Shown here in pieces: positions 53,940 through 62,468 of a DNA stretch of 64,000 bases. The notes under the pieces were generated by a model. It saw only the letters and a program-made list of their open reading frames with translations. It did no database searches and was not told where the DNA came from. Each line of letters starts with the position of its first letter. Within the stretch, counting starts at the first letter, position 1. The DNA is from Hyphomonas sp. (GTDB taxonomy: Bacteria > Pseudomonadota > Alphaproteobacteria > Caulobacterales > Hyphomonadaceae): the NCBI GenBank assembly GCA_016124495.1, contig WGNP01000014.1, forward strand, positions 100,442-164,441. Direction: 5' to 3'. A program made the position numbers and the translations under genes.

Positions 53940-55202
53940 ATGACGAAGCAAAACGGCTCCGGCGACTCCAAGAACACGCTCTACTGCTCTTTTTGCGGAA
54001 AGAGCCAGCATGAGGTGAAAAAGCTCATTGCTGGACCGACCGTGTTCATTTGCGATGAGTGCGTCGAACTCTGCATGGACATCATTCGCGAGGAGAACAA
54101 AACTTCCGCGATCAAGTCCCGCGAGGGCGTCCCGACGCCTCAGGAAATCTGCGATGTTCTCGATGACTATGTCATCGGGCAGCGCCATGCGAAACGCATC
54201 CTTTCGGTCGCGGTCCATAACCATTACAAACGCCTCTCCCATGCCGGCAAGGCGGACGGAGTGGAGCTGTCGAAATCCAACATCCTGCTCGTCGGCCCTA
54301 CCGGTTGCGGCAAGACGCTGCTCGCGCAGACCCTCGCGCGTATCCTGGACGTGCCCTTCACGATGGCGGACGCAACGACCCTCACCGAAGCCGGCTATGT
54401 CGGCGAGGACGTCGAGAACATCGTGCTCAAGCTGCTTCAGGCCGCTGACTACAATGTTGAACGCGCCCAGCGCGGTATCGTCTACATCGACGAGATCGAC
54501 AAGATTTCGCGCAAGTCGGACAACCCCTCGATCACGCGGGATGTGTCGGGCGAGGGCGTGCAGCAGGCGCTGCTGAAGATCATGGAAGGCACCGTTGCGG
54601 CGGTTCCGCCGCAGGGCGGCCGGAAACATCCGCAGCAGGAATTCCTGCAGGTCGACACGACGAATATTCTTTTCATCTGCGGCGGCGCGTTTGCCGGCCT
54701 CGAGAAGATCATCGCCGCGCGTGGTGACAATGCCTCGATCGGCTTCGGCGCCACCATCAAGAACGCCAGTGCCAAGGGCGTCGGCGAGACGCTGCGCGGC
54801 ACCGAGCCGGAAGACCTGCAGAAGTTCGGCCTGATCCCGGAATTCATCGGACGCCTGCCGGTCATCGCGACGTTGGAAGACCTGGACGAGAAAGCCCTCA
54901 TCCAGATCCTGACCCAGCCGAAGAACGCACTGCTCAAACAGTACCAGAAACTGTTTGATATGGAGAACGTGGCGCTGACCTTCACGCCCGAGGCGCTTGT
55001 TGCGGTCTCGCGCAAGGCTATCGGCCGCAAGACCGGCGCGCGGGGCCTGCGCTCGATCATGGAAGCCATCCTGCTGGACACGATGTTCGAACTGCCGAAC
55101 CTGCGCGGCGTCGAAGAAGTCGTGATCAATGCCGAAGTGGTGGAAGGTAATGCCGAGCCGCTCTACGTGCACGCGAGCAAGGCCCAGACCGAAGCGGGTT
55201 GA
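53940..55202 (+). CDS. clpX: ATP-dependent Clp protease ATP-binding subunit ClpX
   Basis: 420 residues. The N-terminal zinc finger has cysteines in YCSFCGKS and [10 protein letters not shown]. The AAA+ domain shows Walker [31 protein letters not shown], Walker [12 protein letters not shown], the pore loop GYVG region, and [13 protein letters not shown]. The end ([21 protein letters not shown]) is the usual C-terminal domain. It unfolds substrates and passes them to ClpP. It starts 127 bases after clpP and ends before a strong terminator. Confidence 0.97.
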   Translation: MTKQNGSGDSKNTLYCSFCGKSQHEVKKLIAGPTVFICDECVELCMDIIREENKTSAIKSREGVPTPQEICDVLDDYVIGQRHAKRILSVAVHNHYKRLSHAGKADGVELSKSNILLVGPTGCGKTLLAQTLARILDVPFTMADATTLTEAGYVGEDVENIVLKLLQAADYNVERAQRGIVYIDEIDKISRKSDNPSITRDVSGEGVQQALLKIMEGTVAAVPPQGGRKHPQQEFLQVDTTNILFICGGAFAGLEKIIAARGDNASIGFGATIKNASAKGVGETLRGTEPEDLQKFGLIPEFIGRLPVIATLEDLDEKALIQILTQPKNALLKQYQKLFDMENVALTFTPEALVAVSRKAIGRKTGARGLRSIMEAILLDTMFELPNLRGVEEVVINAEVVEGNAEPLYVHASKAQTEAG

Positions 55203-55225
55203 TCCCGTCCGGATACGCAAGATCG

Positions 55226-55256
55226 AAAAGCCCCGGCCTCACCGCCGGGGCTTTTT
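55226..55256. terminator. Intrinsic terminator between clpX and the phosphoesterase gene
   Basis: AAAAGCCCCGGC and GCCGGGGCTTTT flank CTCACC. Runs of A on the left and T on the right make it usable from both strands. The convergent phosphoesterase gene stops at 55256. Confidence 0.85.
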
Positions 55257-56170
55257 CATTCCGGCAGATGGATTGTCAGGATATCCACGCGTGGCGGCAT
55301 AAGGAATCGCATCGGCACACCGACCATGCCCGTTCCGGTGGTCACGTAGACAAGGCGCCCGCCTGCGGGCGAAGCAAAATGGTGCAGTTCTCTGTCGAAA
55401 GGGCCGGTGACGGGAAGGATATTCCGGTAGAGGCCAGGTATGCGCACCTGCCCGCCATGCGTATGGCCGGCGAGCATCAGGTCATAGGAAAAGTCATCCG
55501 GCACCAGGAGCGCCGTATCCGGATTATGGGTGAGCAGGATCACCGGCTTTCCGGCAGGCAGGCTGGACGAGAAGGTGAAATCCTGGCGCCGCTGCCAGAG
55601 GTCAGACGCGCCGGAGATGACGATGCCGTGTCCTGCGATATCCGTCTCGACCGCGCGATTGTGCATGATCGTGGCGCCGGCTTCGCCGAGGGCAGCGAGC
55701 AGGGGGTCGGTCAGGTCGCTTCCCGGGCGGCCGACATCATGGTTGCCGAGCACGGCGAATAGCGGTGCGTGAAGATTTCCCAGCGCAGCAAAGTCCTCGG
55801 GAATATCCGCCGGGTCCGGATGATAGGTCAGGTCGCCGGCCAGAAAGACCGCGTCGACGTCCTCGGCATTGATCCGCGCGACGATGCGCTCAACCGGCAT
55901 GGCGTTCCCGAAGATGCCGATATGCGGATCAGCAAACAGCGCAATCCGGATCGGGGACGAGCTTTCGCTGGCGCCGGGCAAGACGATTGTCTCGCGGTGC
56001 GTGACGAGCTGGCGGGGTTCAACGAAGCGCGCGTAGGCCAATACGCCGGTGATCGCGAGTGCAACGGCAGCGACGGCTTTCATGGCGGGCCGGCCGCGGA
56101 GCAGGGCCCACAGGCACAGCGCTGCGAAAGGGAGGCAGAGCCAGCTGCCCCAGAAAATCAGGAGTTTCAT
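55256..56170 (-). CDS. Metallophosphoesterase, membrane-anchored (calcineurin-like)
   Basis: 304 residues. Two N-terminal hydrophobic helices are followed by a calcineurin-like domain with all five metal motifs: IALFADPHIG, LAGDLTYHP, AVLGNHDVG, LLTHNPD and MLAGHTHGGQV. These enzymes act on phosphomonoesters or diesters, and some on UDP-sugar-lipid intermediates. ATG 56170 is chosen; GTG at 56173 is the alternative. It lies between clpX and glnA with terminators on both sides, so it is a single-gene unit. Confidence 0.9.
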   Translation of the reverse strand: MKLLIFWGSWLCLPFAALCLWALLRGRPAMKAVAAVALAITGVLAYARFVEPRQLVTHRETIVLPGASESSSPIRIALFADPHIGIFGNAMPVERIVARINAEDVDAVFLAGDLTYHPDPADIPEDFAALGNLHAPLFAVLGNHDVGRPGSDLTDPLLAALGEAGATIMHNRAVETDIAGHGIVISGASDLWQRRQDFTFSSSLPAGKPVILLTHNPDTALLVPDDFSYDLMLAGHTHGGQVRIPGLYRNILPVTGPFDRELHHFASPAGGRLVYVTTGTGMVGVPMRFLMPPRVDILTIHLPE

Positions 56171-56204
56171 CACCGCCCTTTCCTGATCAGCCTTCGTGGC
56201 AAAG

Positions 56205-56232
56205 AAAAGGCCGGCATCCGAAGATGCCGGCC
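56205..56232 (-). terminator. Intrinsic terminator of glnB-glnA
   Basis: GGCCGGCATC and GATGCCGGCC form a 10-bp stem with a CGAA loop. On the minus strand it is followed by TTTTC, 30 bases after the glnA stop. Confidence 0.8.
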
Positions 56233-56260
56233 CCTGCTTCTGGCCCAGAGGCCGCGAAGC

Positions 56261-57664
56261 TTACATCTTGTAGTACATGTCGAATTCGACCGGGTGCGGA
56301 TGAAGTTCGAAACGCATGTTCTCTTCCATCTTCAGGTCGATGTAGGAGTCGATCTGGTCGTCGTCGAACACGCCGCCCTTCTTGAGGAAGGCGCGGTCTG
56401 CATCGAGCGCTGCGAGGGCTTCTCGCAGCGAACCGCAGACCTGCGGGATCTTTGCAGCTTCGGCCGGCGGCAGGTCGTACAGGTCCTTGTCCATGGCGTC
56501 GCCCGGGTGGATCTTGTTCTCAATGCCATCGAGGCCGGCCATCAGCAGGGCTGCGAAGGCGAGGTAGGGGTTCGCCATCGGATCAGGGAATCTCGCTTCG
56601 ATGCGCTTCGCCTTCGGGTTCGAGCCGAACGGAATGCGGATCGAGGCCGAGCGGTTACGCGATGAGTAGGCCAGCATGACCGGCGCTTCGTAGCCCGGGA
56701 CGAGACGCTTATAGCTGTTCGTCGAGGGGTTGGTGATCGCGTTGAGGGCCTTGGCGTGCTTGATGATGCCGCCAATGTAGTAGAGGCACATGTCGCTCAG
56801 GTCGGCATACTTGTTGCCGGCGAACAGCGGCTTGCCGCCCTGCCAGATCGACTGGTGCACGTGCATGCCCGAGCCGTTGTCCTTGTACATCGGCTTCGGC
56901 ATGAAGGTCGCTGACTTACCATAGGACGCGGCCACGTTGTGGATCACGTACTTGTAGAGCTGCATCCGGTCAGCCATCACGGTCAATGTCGAGAACTTGA
57001 GGCCAAGCTCGTGCTGCGCCGGGGCCACTTCGTGGTGGTGCTTTTCGGGGTCGAGGCCTATCTCGCCCATGATGGTGAGCATCTCGCCGCGCATATCCTG
57101 CTCGGAGTCGATCGGCGGCACGGGGAAGTAGCCACCCTTCGGGCCTGGGCGGTGGCCCAAGTTGCCCATCGGATATTCCTTGCTCGTATTGATCGGCAGT
57201 TCAGCCGAGTCGTAGCTGTAGCCGGTATTGTGCGGCTCGATCGACCAGCGCACGTCATCGAAGATGAAGAATTCGGCTTCCGGTCCGAAGAACACCGTGT
57301 CACCGATGCCGGATGCCTTAACATAGGCTTCGGCTTTCTTCGCAGTGGTGCGCGGGTCGCGGTTATAGGCCTGGCCGGTGATCGGATCGAGCACGTCGCA
57401 GATCACGGCAAGCGTGGTTTGCTGGAAGAACGGGTCGATAATGGCAGTTGCCTGATCAGGCATCAGCAGCATGTCGGATTCGTTGATGGCCTTCCAGCCG
57501 GCAACCGACGAGCCATCGAACATCTGGCCTTCGGTGAAGAAGTCTTCGCCGACCATGTTCTTGTGGAAGGTGACGTGCTGCATCTTCCCGCGCGGGTCAG
57601 TGAAGCGAAGGTCGACATACTGGATGTCTTCGTCCTTCATTTTTTTGTAGAGTTGATCAGCCAT
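56261..57664 (-). CDS. glnA: Glutamine synthetase, type I
   Basis: 467 residues, the length of bacterial GlnA. It makes glutamine from glutamate, ammonia and ATP. Recognised parts: [43 protein letters not shown] (metal ligands), [42 protein letters not shown], and the adenylylation tyrosine in [13 protein letters not shown]. The start at 57664 is the family start; an in-frame extension to 57811 is discarded. It follows glnB by 70 bases on the same strand, the common alphaproteobacterial nitrogen operon. Confidence 0.97.
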   Translation of the reverse strand: MADQLYKKMKDEDIQYVDLRFTDPRGKMQHVTFHKNMVGEDFFTEGQMFDGSSVAGWKAINESDMLLMPDQATAIIDPFFQQTTLAVICDVLDPITGQAYNRDPRTTAKKAEAYVKASGIGDTVFFGPEAEFFIFDDVRWSIEPHNTGYSYDSAELPINTSKEYPMGNLGHRPGPKGGYFPVPPIDSEQDMRGEMLTIMGEIGLDPEKHHHEVAPAQHELGLKFSTLTVMADRMQLYKYVIHNVAASYGKSATFMPKPMYKDNGSGMHVHQSIWQGGKPLFAGNKYADLSDMCLYYIGGIIKHAKALNAITNPSTNSYKRLVPGYEAPVMLAYSSRNRSASIRIPFGSNPKAKRIEARFPDPMANPYLAFAALLMAGLDGIENKIHPGDAMDKDLYDLPPAEAAKIPQVCGSLREALAALDADRAFLKKGGVFDDDQIDSYIDLKMEENMRFELHPHPVEFDMYYKM

Positions 57665-57734
57665 TGGGTTTGCCTTCTGGTGAGCTGTTTGTGCTGCCTG
57701 ATTATGAGGGCGCGGAGACCGCACCGGTGTGAGC

Positions 57735-58097
<363 letters not shown>

Positions 58098-58313
58098 TTA
58101 AGATTTCAATCGTGCGTATGGGGTGTCGGGTGTCGAGGCGATAGTCAGGCGGGGGAGTCGTGCGCCGCGAACCGTGCATGGTAAATTATCAGGCGCTATC
58201 GCCTAACAAGTAGGCAGGCGTTTCCGGCTGGATTTCGAAAACAATGACGCATGCGTCACTTTCCACTTTGAGACCTGCATGCTAAAGAGTCGGCAGTTCC
58301 AGGAGACGCCCGA

Positions 58314-59108
58314 ATGACCCCGCAAGCCTTTGTCCATCCTGATCGCCGCGCTGCGGACTTCCGCCCGTTCAAGGCGTGGTCGCACATGCAGAAGCTGATC
58401 GCGGACAAGGAAGATACCGAACAGGTGTTCCACATCATCGAGGCGCTCAACGGCAACTCGTTCGAAAAGAACTTCTGGGCCTTTGCCGCCAAGCCCGAAG
58501 GGCAGAAGCTGCTTCGGGAGAAGCCCTACCTGCCGCCGATTCTGGACGATCACAGCTGGATCCGTGACCTGCCGGACGGCACCGTCGGGCGCGCCTATGT
58601 CGAATTCATGGAGCGCGAAGGCCTCTCCGCGCAGGGCCTCGTGGAAGAGAGCCAGAAGTTCCGCTCCAGGGCCCGCGAGTATGAAGACGACATGATGTGG
58701 TACGGTAATCGCCTGCGCGACACGCATGACCTGTTTCATGTGCTCTCGGGCTATAACCGGGATGCGCTCGGGGAAGCCTCCCTGCTCGCCTTCACCTACA
58801 GCCAGCAACCCGGCCTCGGCGTCATCTTCATCGCCTATGTGGGCTGCCGCACGATCGCAAAGCGCGCGCCCAAGGGTGCCCGCATCATGGACTGTTTCTG
58901 GGAAGGCAAGCGCAACGGCGCGGCCGCCCAAAAGATCATCGAGCAGGACATCATTGCCCTGATGCGTGAACCGCTGGACGCTGCACGGGCCCGGCTCGGC
59001 ATCGCCAAACCGGTCATCTACCGCGAGACGATCAAGCTGCTCGGCCAGCACGGCTACACCCCGGCGCTCCAGCCGCAGGCGATGGCCGGCGAGCCGGTCG
59101 CCGCTTGA
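58314..59108 (+). CDS. Coq4-like ubiquinone biosynthesis protein
   Basis: 264 residues. The hallmark of the family is a zinc-type motif HDLFHVLSGYNRDALGE (HDxxH followed by Glu) at about residue 138. PILDDHSWIRDLPDGTVG and LLAFTYSQQPGLGVIFIA are further family segments. COQ4 supports assembly of the quinone-biosynthesis complex in mitochondria and decarboxylates/hydroxylates the ring in some bacteria. AGGAG lies eight bases before the ATG. Its stop overlaps the TTG start of the next gene, so the genes at 58314, 59105 and 59654 form an operon. Confidence 0.82.
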   Translation: MTPQAFVHPDRRAADFRPFKAWSHMQKLIADKEDTEQVFHIIEALNGNSFEKNFWAFAAKPEGQKLLREKPYLPPILDDHSWIRDLPDGTVGRAYVEFMEREGLSAQGLVEESQKFRSRAREYEDDMMWYGNRLRDTHDLFHVLSGYNRDALGEASLLAFTYSQQPGLGVIFIAYVGCRTIAKRAPKGARIMDCFWEGKRNGAAAQKIIEQDIIALMREPLDAARARLGIAKPVIYRETIKLLGQHGYTPALQPQAMAGEPVAA

Positions 59109-59644
59109 TTTACCTGATCCGGCATGGCGAGGCCGCAGCCGGCTGGGGGGATCATCCCGATCCCGGCCTCAGCGCGCTCGGCGCAAAGCAGGCTGAAGCC
59201 GTGGCGGCGCAGTTGAACGCGTTCACGATCATGAACATCATCTCCAGCCCCATGCAGCGGTGCCGCGAAACCTCGGCGCCCCTGTCGGAGCTCCTCTCGC
59301 TGACACCGGCGATCTCTCCTCAGGTCTCGGAAATCGGCACGCCGCCCGATATAGAGGACCGTGTCACCTGGCTGCGGGGCCTGATGGCCGGAACCTGGAC
59401 AGAGGCGGGGGCGCCGTTCGTGGACTGGCGCGCGCGCATGGGCGCGTTCGTCGATGCCCTGCCAGCCCGGACTGCCGTGTTCTCCCACTTCGTCGCGATC
59501 AACGCGCTGTGCGGACTGCTGGAGCAGGACGACCGCGTGACGGTGTTCCGTCCCGGACACTGCTCGGTCACCCGCCTCGAGCGCAGGAACGGGCGTTTGC
59601 GTGTGGCAGAATATGGAAGCGAAGCGGCAACCCGCGTGCTATGA
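59105..59644 (+). CDS. Histidine phosphatase family protein
   Basis: 179 residues. The RHG motif IYLIRHGEAAAG starts at residue 3, SSPMQRCRETSAPLSELL gives the second arginine, and the late histidine is in VFSHFVAINAL. This is the phosphoglycerate-mutase-like fold; substrate may be a phosphosugar or a phosphoprotein. TTG start (59105) overlapping the Coq4 stop is required because no ATG lies before the RHG motif. Middle gene of the Coq4-Nnr operon. Confidence 0.82.
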   Translation: MIYLIRHGEAAAGWGDHPDPGLSALGAKQAEAVAAQLNAFTIMNIISSPMQRCRETSAPLSELLSLTPAISPQVSEIGTPPDIEDRVTWLRGLMAGTWTEAGAPFVDWRARMGAFVDALPARTAVFSHFVAINALCGLLEQDDRVTVFRPGHCSVTRLERRNGRLRVAEYGSEAATRVL

Positions 59645-59653
59645 GCGCCACCC

Positions 59654-61102
59654 ATGGGCAGGCCTATTCTTACACCGCAGGAAATGCGCGCCGCTGAGCA
59701 GGCCGTGATCGCTGCAGGCACCGACAGTTTCACCCTGATGCAGCGCGCCGGCGAGGCGGTGGCCGAGTTCGTGCACGCCCACTGGCCGGAGGGCCAGATC
59801 CAGGTTCTCTGCGGCCCCGGCGGCAATGGCGGCGACGGTTTCGTCGCGGCCGCCGCGCTCGCCAGGTTCTGGCGCAAGGTCGAAGTCTTCTGCGCCGTGC
59901 CCGTAGCCGACCTTCAGGGCGACGCGGCGAAAGCTGCGGCGCTCTGGGACGGCAAGGTTGGCACGCTCGAAGAGGCGCTCACCGCGCCGCATGAACTCGT
60001 GCTCGATGCGCTGTATGGCGGCGGCCTGTCGCGGCCGCTCGAAGGGGCTGCGGCTGCACTCGCCGCCCGCCCGGCACGCGTCGTGTCGGTCGACGTGCCC
60101 TCCGGCATCGATGGCTTCACTGCCAGGCCGCTCGGGCCGTGCTTCCGCGCCGAAGGGACGATCACCTTCGCGGCGCTGCGTCCCGCGCACGTGCTCCTGC
60201 CCGGCGCAGCCTTCAGCGGCGCCGTGATGGTGGCCGATATCGGCGTGCCGGTGCAGACCCGCGCGATGGAGAACAGCCCGGCGCTCTGGGCGGCCGAGCT
60301 GCCGCAGCCGGGGCAGGGCGACTACAAGCACCGCCGGGGCCACCTGAAAGTCGTCAGTGGGCCGATGAGCTCCACAGGCGCTGCCCGTCTTGCCGCCCGC
60401 GCGGGCCTGCGTGCCGGTGCAGGGCTCGTGACCCTTCTTTCGCCGCCCTCAGCCATGATGACCAACGCCGCGCACCTCACGGCCATCATGCTGTCCTGCG
60501 TGGACGGAGCAGATGAACTTCTGGACGCCGCGCAGAAAGCCAGCGTCGTCATCATCGGTCCGGCGGCGGGGGTCACCCCGCAGACCCGTCAGAACGTCGC
60601 AGCCGTGCTCAGATCCTCCGCCCGCGCCGTGCTTGACGCCGACGCGCTGACGGTCTTCGCGGACAACCCCTCCGCCCTGTTCGCCATGCTGCGTGAGGCG
60701 GACGTGCTGACGCCGCATACCGGCGAGTTTGAACGCCTCTTTGGTGACCTCCCGGGCAGCGCCCCCAACAAGATCGAAGCGGCGCGCGCAGCCGCCGCAA
60801 AGGCTGGCTGCCTGGTAATCGTCAAGGGCGCCGACACGGTGATCGCCTCGCCGAGCGGACATGTCATCGTCAACACTCACGCCACGCGCTGGCTTGCCAC
60901 CGCCGGCTCGGGTGATGTCCTTGCGGGCATCCTCGCCGGCTTCATGACGCAGGGCGTCGACAGTTTCCTCGCCGCCGCCATGGGCGCCTGGATCCACGGC
61001 GAAGCCGGCCGGCGCGTCGGCGCCGGGCTGATTGCCGAAGACCTCGAACAACAGCTGCCGGACATCCTCAGCGCGCTGCATGGGGAGATGGTGGCGCGCT
61101 AG
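59654..61102 (+). CDS. nnr: Bifunctional NAD(P)H-hydrate repair enzyme Nnr
   Basis: 482 residues with two domains. The N-terminal YjeF-type epimerase has CGPGGNGGDGFVAAAAL (about 55-70) and VSVDVPSGIDGFT. The C-terminal ADP-dependent dehydratase has GDYKHRRGHLKVVSG, VIIGPAAGVT, VLTPHTGEFERLFGD and ATAGSGDVLAGILAGFM with the catalytic aspartate. It repairs damaged NAD(P)HX back to NAD(P)H. Starts ten bases after the phosphatase stop. Confidence 0.93.
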   Translation: MGRPILTPQEMRAAEQAVIAAGTDSFTLMQRAGEAVAEFVHAHWPEGQIQVLCGPGGNGGDGFVAAAALARFWRKVEVFCAVPVADLQGDAAKAAALWDGKVGTLEEALTAPHELVLDALYGGGLSRPLEGAAAALAARPARVVSVDVPSGIDGFTARPLGPCFRAEGTITFAALRPAHVLLPGAAFSGAVMVADIGVPVQTRAMENSPALWAAELPQPGQGDYKHRRGHLKVVSGPMSSTGAARLAARAGLRAGAGLVTLLSPPSAMMTNAAHLTAIMLSCVDGADELLDAAQKASVVIIGPAAGVTPQTRQNVAAVLRSSARAVLDADALTVFADNPSALFAMLREADVLTPHTGEFERLFGDLPGSAPNKIEAARAAAAKAGCLVIVKGADTVIASPSGHVIVNTHATRWLATAGSGDVLAGILAGFMTQGVDSFLAAAMGAWIHGEAGRRVGAGLIAEDLEQQLPDILSALHGEMVAR

Positions 61103-61106
61103 CGGA

Positions 61107-62147
61107 TCAGTGCCCGGCCAGCCGTCCCATCGGCCGGCCGTCAATGATCTGGTCGAGATACTCGCTCATGCCGTAGCCGACCTTTCCGTCGCAATGATAC
61201 TCGGTCATCGCCTCGGTGATGCGCGTTGTCAGTTCGGCCCCATCCGGCGTGGTGCGCCGGTTCCGGAGCGGGATCAGCGACAGCACCTTGCCGGTGACGG
61301 TGTAGGACTTGCCCGCCTTCGTCTCGATCTTCGCGGTCAGGTCCGTCTGGTATTCGTTTCCGTCCCAGGTGCTCGTCAGGTCGCAGGCGATGATGTCATC
61401 GTAGACCCCGTCGCGGTAAACCATGCCGCTCGGCCGGGCGCCGCCTTTGCCGTCGCTCATCACGTTGAACATCATCCCGAAGTCCGGACCGAAATTCATC
61501 GGGCACCAGCGGTACCATTCGATTGCCTGCCAGTGGCGCGGACCCCAGGACTTGTCGCGCAGCCCGTACCCGTCGATCTCGAGCCGGACGCCGTCACACT
61601 CGATAAAGCCCCTGGCGCCGCAATGCTGTTCATAGTGCGCCTTGGCGAACGACTTCTCCGGATCAATCTCGATCGGCGAACCATCCGCCTTCAGCACCTC
61701 GCCGCCATACATCGGCGACAGCCCCCTATAGGTGAGGTCCATCCGGCAGGGCAGGCGAGGATTGTTCCGGAACGCTGCCTTGGGGTCCGCCATCTGGAGC
61801 GGCTCCTTCATGACGAGAAGGTCGCCCGAGTAGGTCACGCGCAGTTCCTTGAACGGGGTGACGACCTCGATCCTGAGCCCGCCGGCATTCATCTCTGAAT
61901 TGCCGCTGATCGCGGGCCGCGCGAACATGAAGCCTACCCGGCCATCCGGGAAATAGACGCACATCGACATCTCGGCATAGTTCTGGTTCGGACGGTTGCC
62001 GATCCGGAACCACGCGCCCGCGCGCTGGCCCGCGTCGAACACGTTGAAATACATGCTTTCGTTGTAATTGTCGGCCGTGCCGGGATCGTGCGTGTATTCG
62101 TCTTCCGGCACGAGCCTGACCTGGAAACCTTCAGCTGCAGCCGCCAT
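61107..62147 (-). CDS. Conserved protein with a lipocalin-like fold, unknown function
   Basis: 346 residues. Rich in beta strands and tryptophans: FNVFDAGQRAGAWFRIGNRPN, GRVGFMFARPAISGN, HCGARGFIECDGVRLEIDGYG, LRDKSWGPRHWQAIEWYRWC and DLTSTWDGNEYQTDL. The RDKSWG...W motif recalls AttH/CrtC-like lipocalin enzymes and the DUF7064/7065 families, but I cannot assign it firmly. Such genes often occur near fatty-acid or steroid catabolism and TetR regulators in sphingomonads and related groups. It starts at 62147, just downstream of a TetR-like palindrome (62259-62272) on the minus strand. It stops four bases from the convergent nnr stop. Confidence 0.6.
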   Translation of the reverse strand: MAAAAEGFQVRLVPEDEYTHDPGTADNYNESMYFNVFDAGQRAGAWFRIGNRPNQNYAEMSMCVYFPDGRVGFMFARPAISGNSEMNAGGLRIEVVTPFKELRVTYSGDLLVMKEPLQMADPKAAFRNNPRLPCRMDLTYRGLSPMYGGEVLKADGSPIEIDPEKSFAKAHYEQHCGARGFIECDGVRLEIDGYGLRDKSWGPRHWQAIEWYRWCPMNFGPDFGMMFNVMSDGKGGARPSGMVYRDGVYDDIIACDLTSTWDGNEYQTDLTAKIETKAGKSYTVTGKVLSLIPLRNRRTTPDGAELTTRITEAMTEYHCDGKVGYGMSEYLDQIIDGRPMGRLAGH

Positions 62148-62468
62148 GACGCTTCTCCCGATACGTGAATTCGAAGCAAAGCATGCCACGGCCCGGCCGC
62201 CGTGCAAGGCTGACGTGGAGGCACAAGTGGCGCGAACTGATGTGCTTTCCGGCCCGCCCGACCGAACGGTCGTTGTTGAGACCGCGAATGGCACGGGTCG
62301 GATGCCCCGCTCCGGCAATCGCCCGCGCGCTGGCGCCGGGATCGCGACCCGTCTTATCTTTAACACGTGCGCAAGCATGTTCGTGATACGAAAATGCCGC
62401 CTCCATGAGATGTGCGTAGCTGCTTTGAGACAGGCTCCGGGGCGAAATGGCGAGGCCCCTGCGCCTGC
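62148..62468. other. 321-base gene-free stretch
   Basis: This stretch lies between the lipocalin-like gene start and the M1 peptidase stop (both minus). It holds the palindrome at 62259-62272 and presumably the promoter of the lipocalin-like gene. No persuasive ORF was found. Confidence 0.5.
62259..62272 (-). promoter_or_regulatory. TetR-like operator palindrome
   Basis: CGACCG and CGGTCG are exact complements around AA, about 112 bases before the lipocalin-like gene. This is the GC-rich form common to TetR-family operators. No TetR gene is in the window, so the regulator would be elsewhere. Confidence 0.35.

Noticed and set aside
53862..55220. 452-codon open frame opposite clpX
   Set aside because: Antisense shadow of clpX; composition typical of the reverse of a codon-biased gene.
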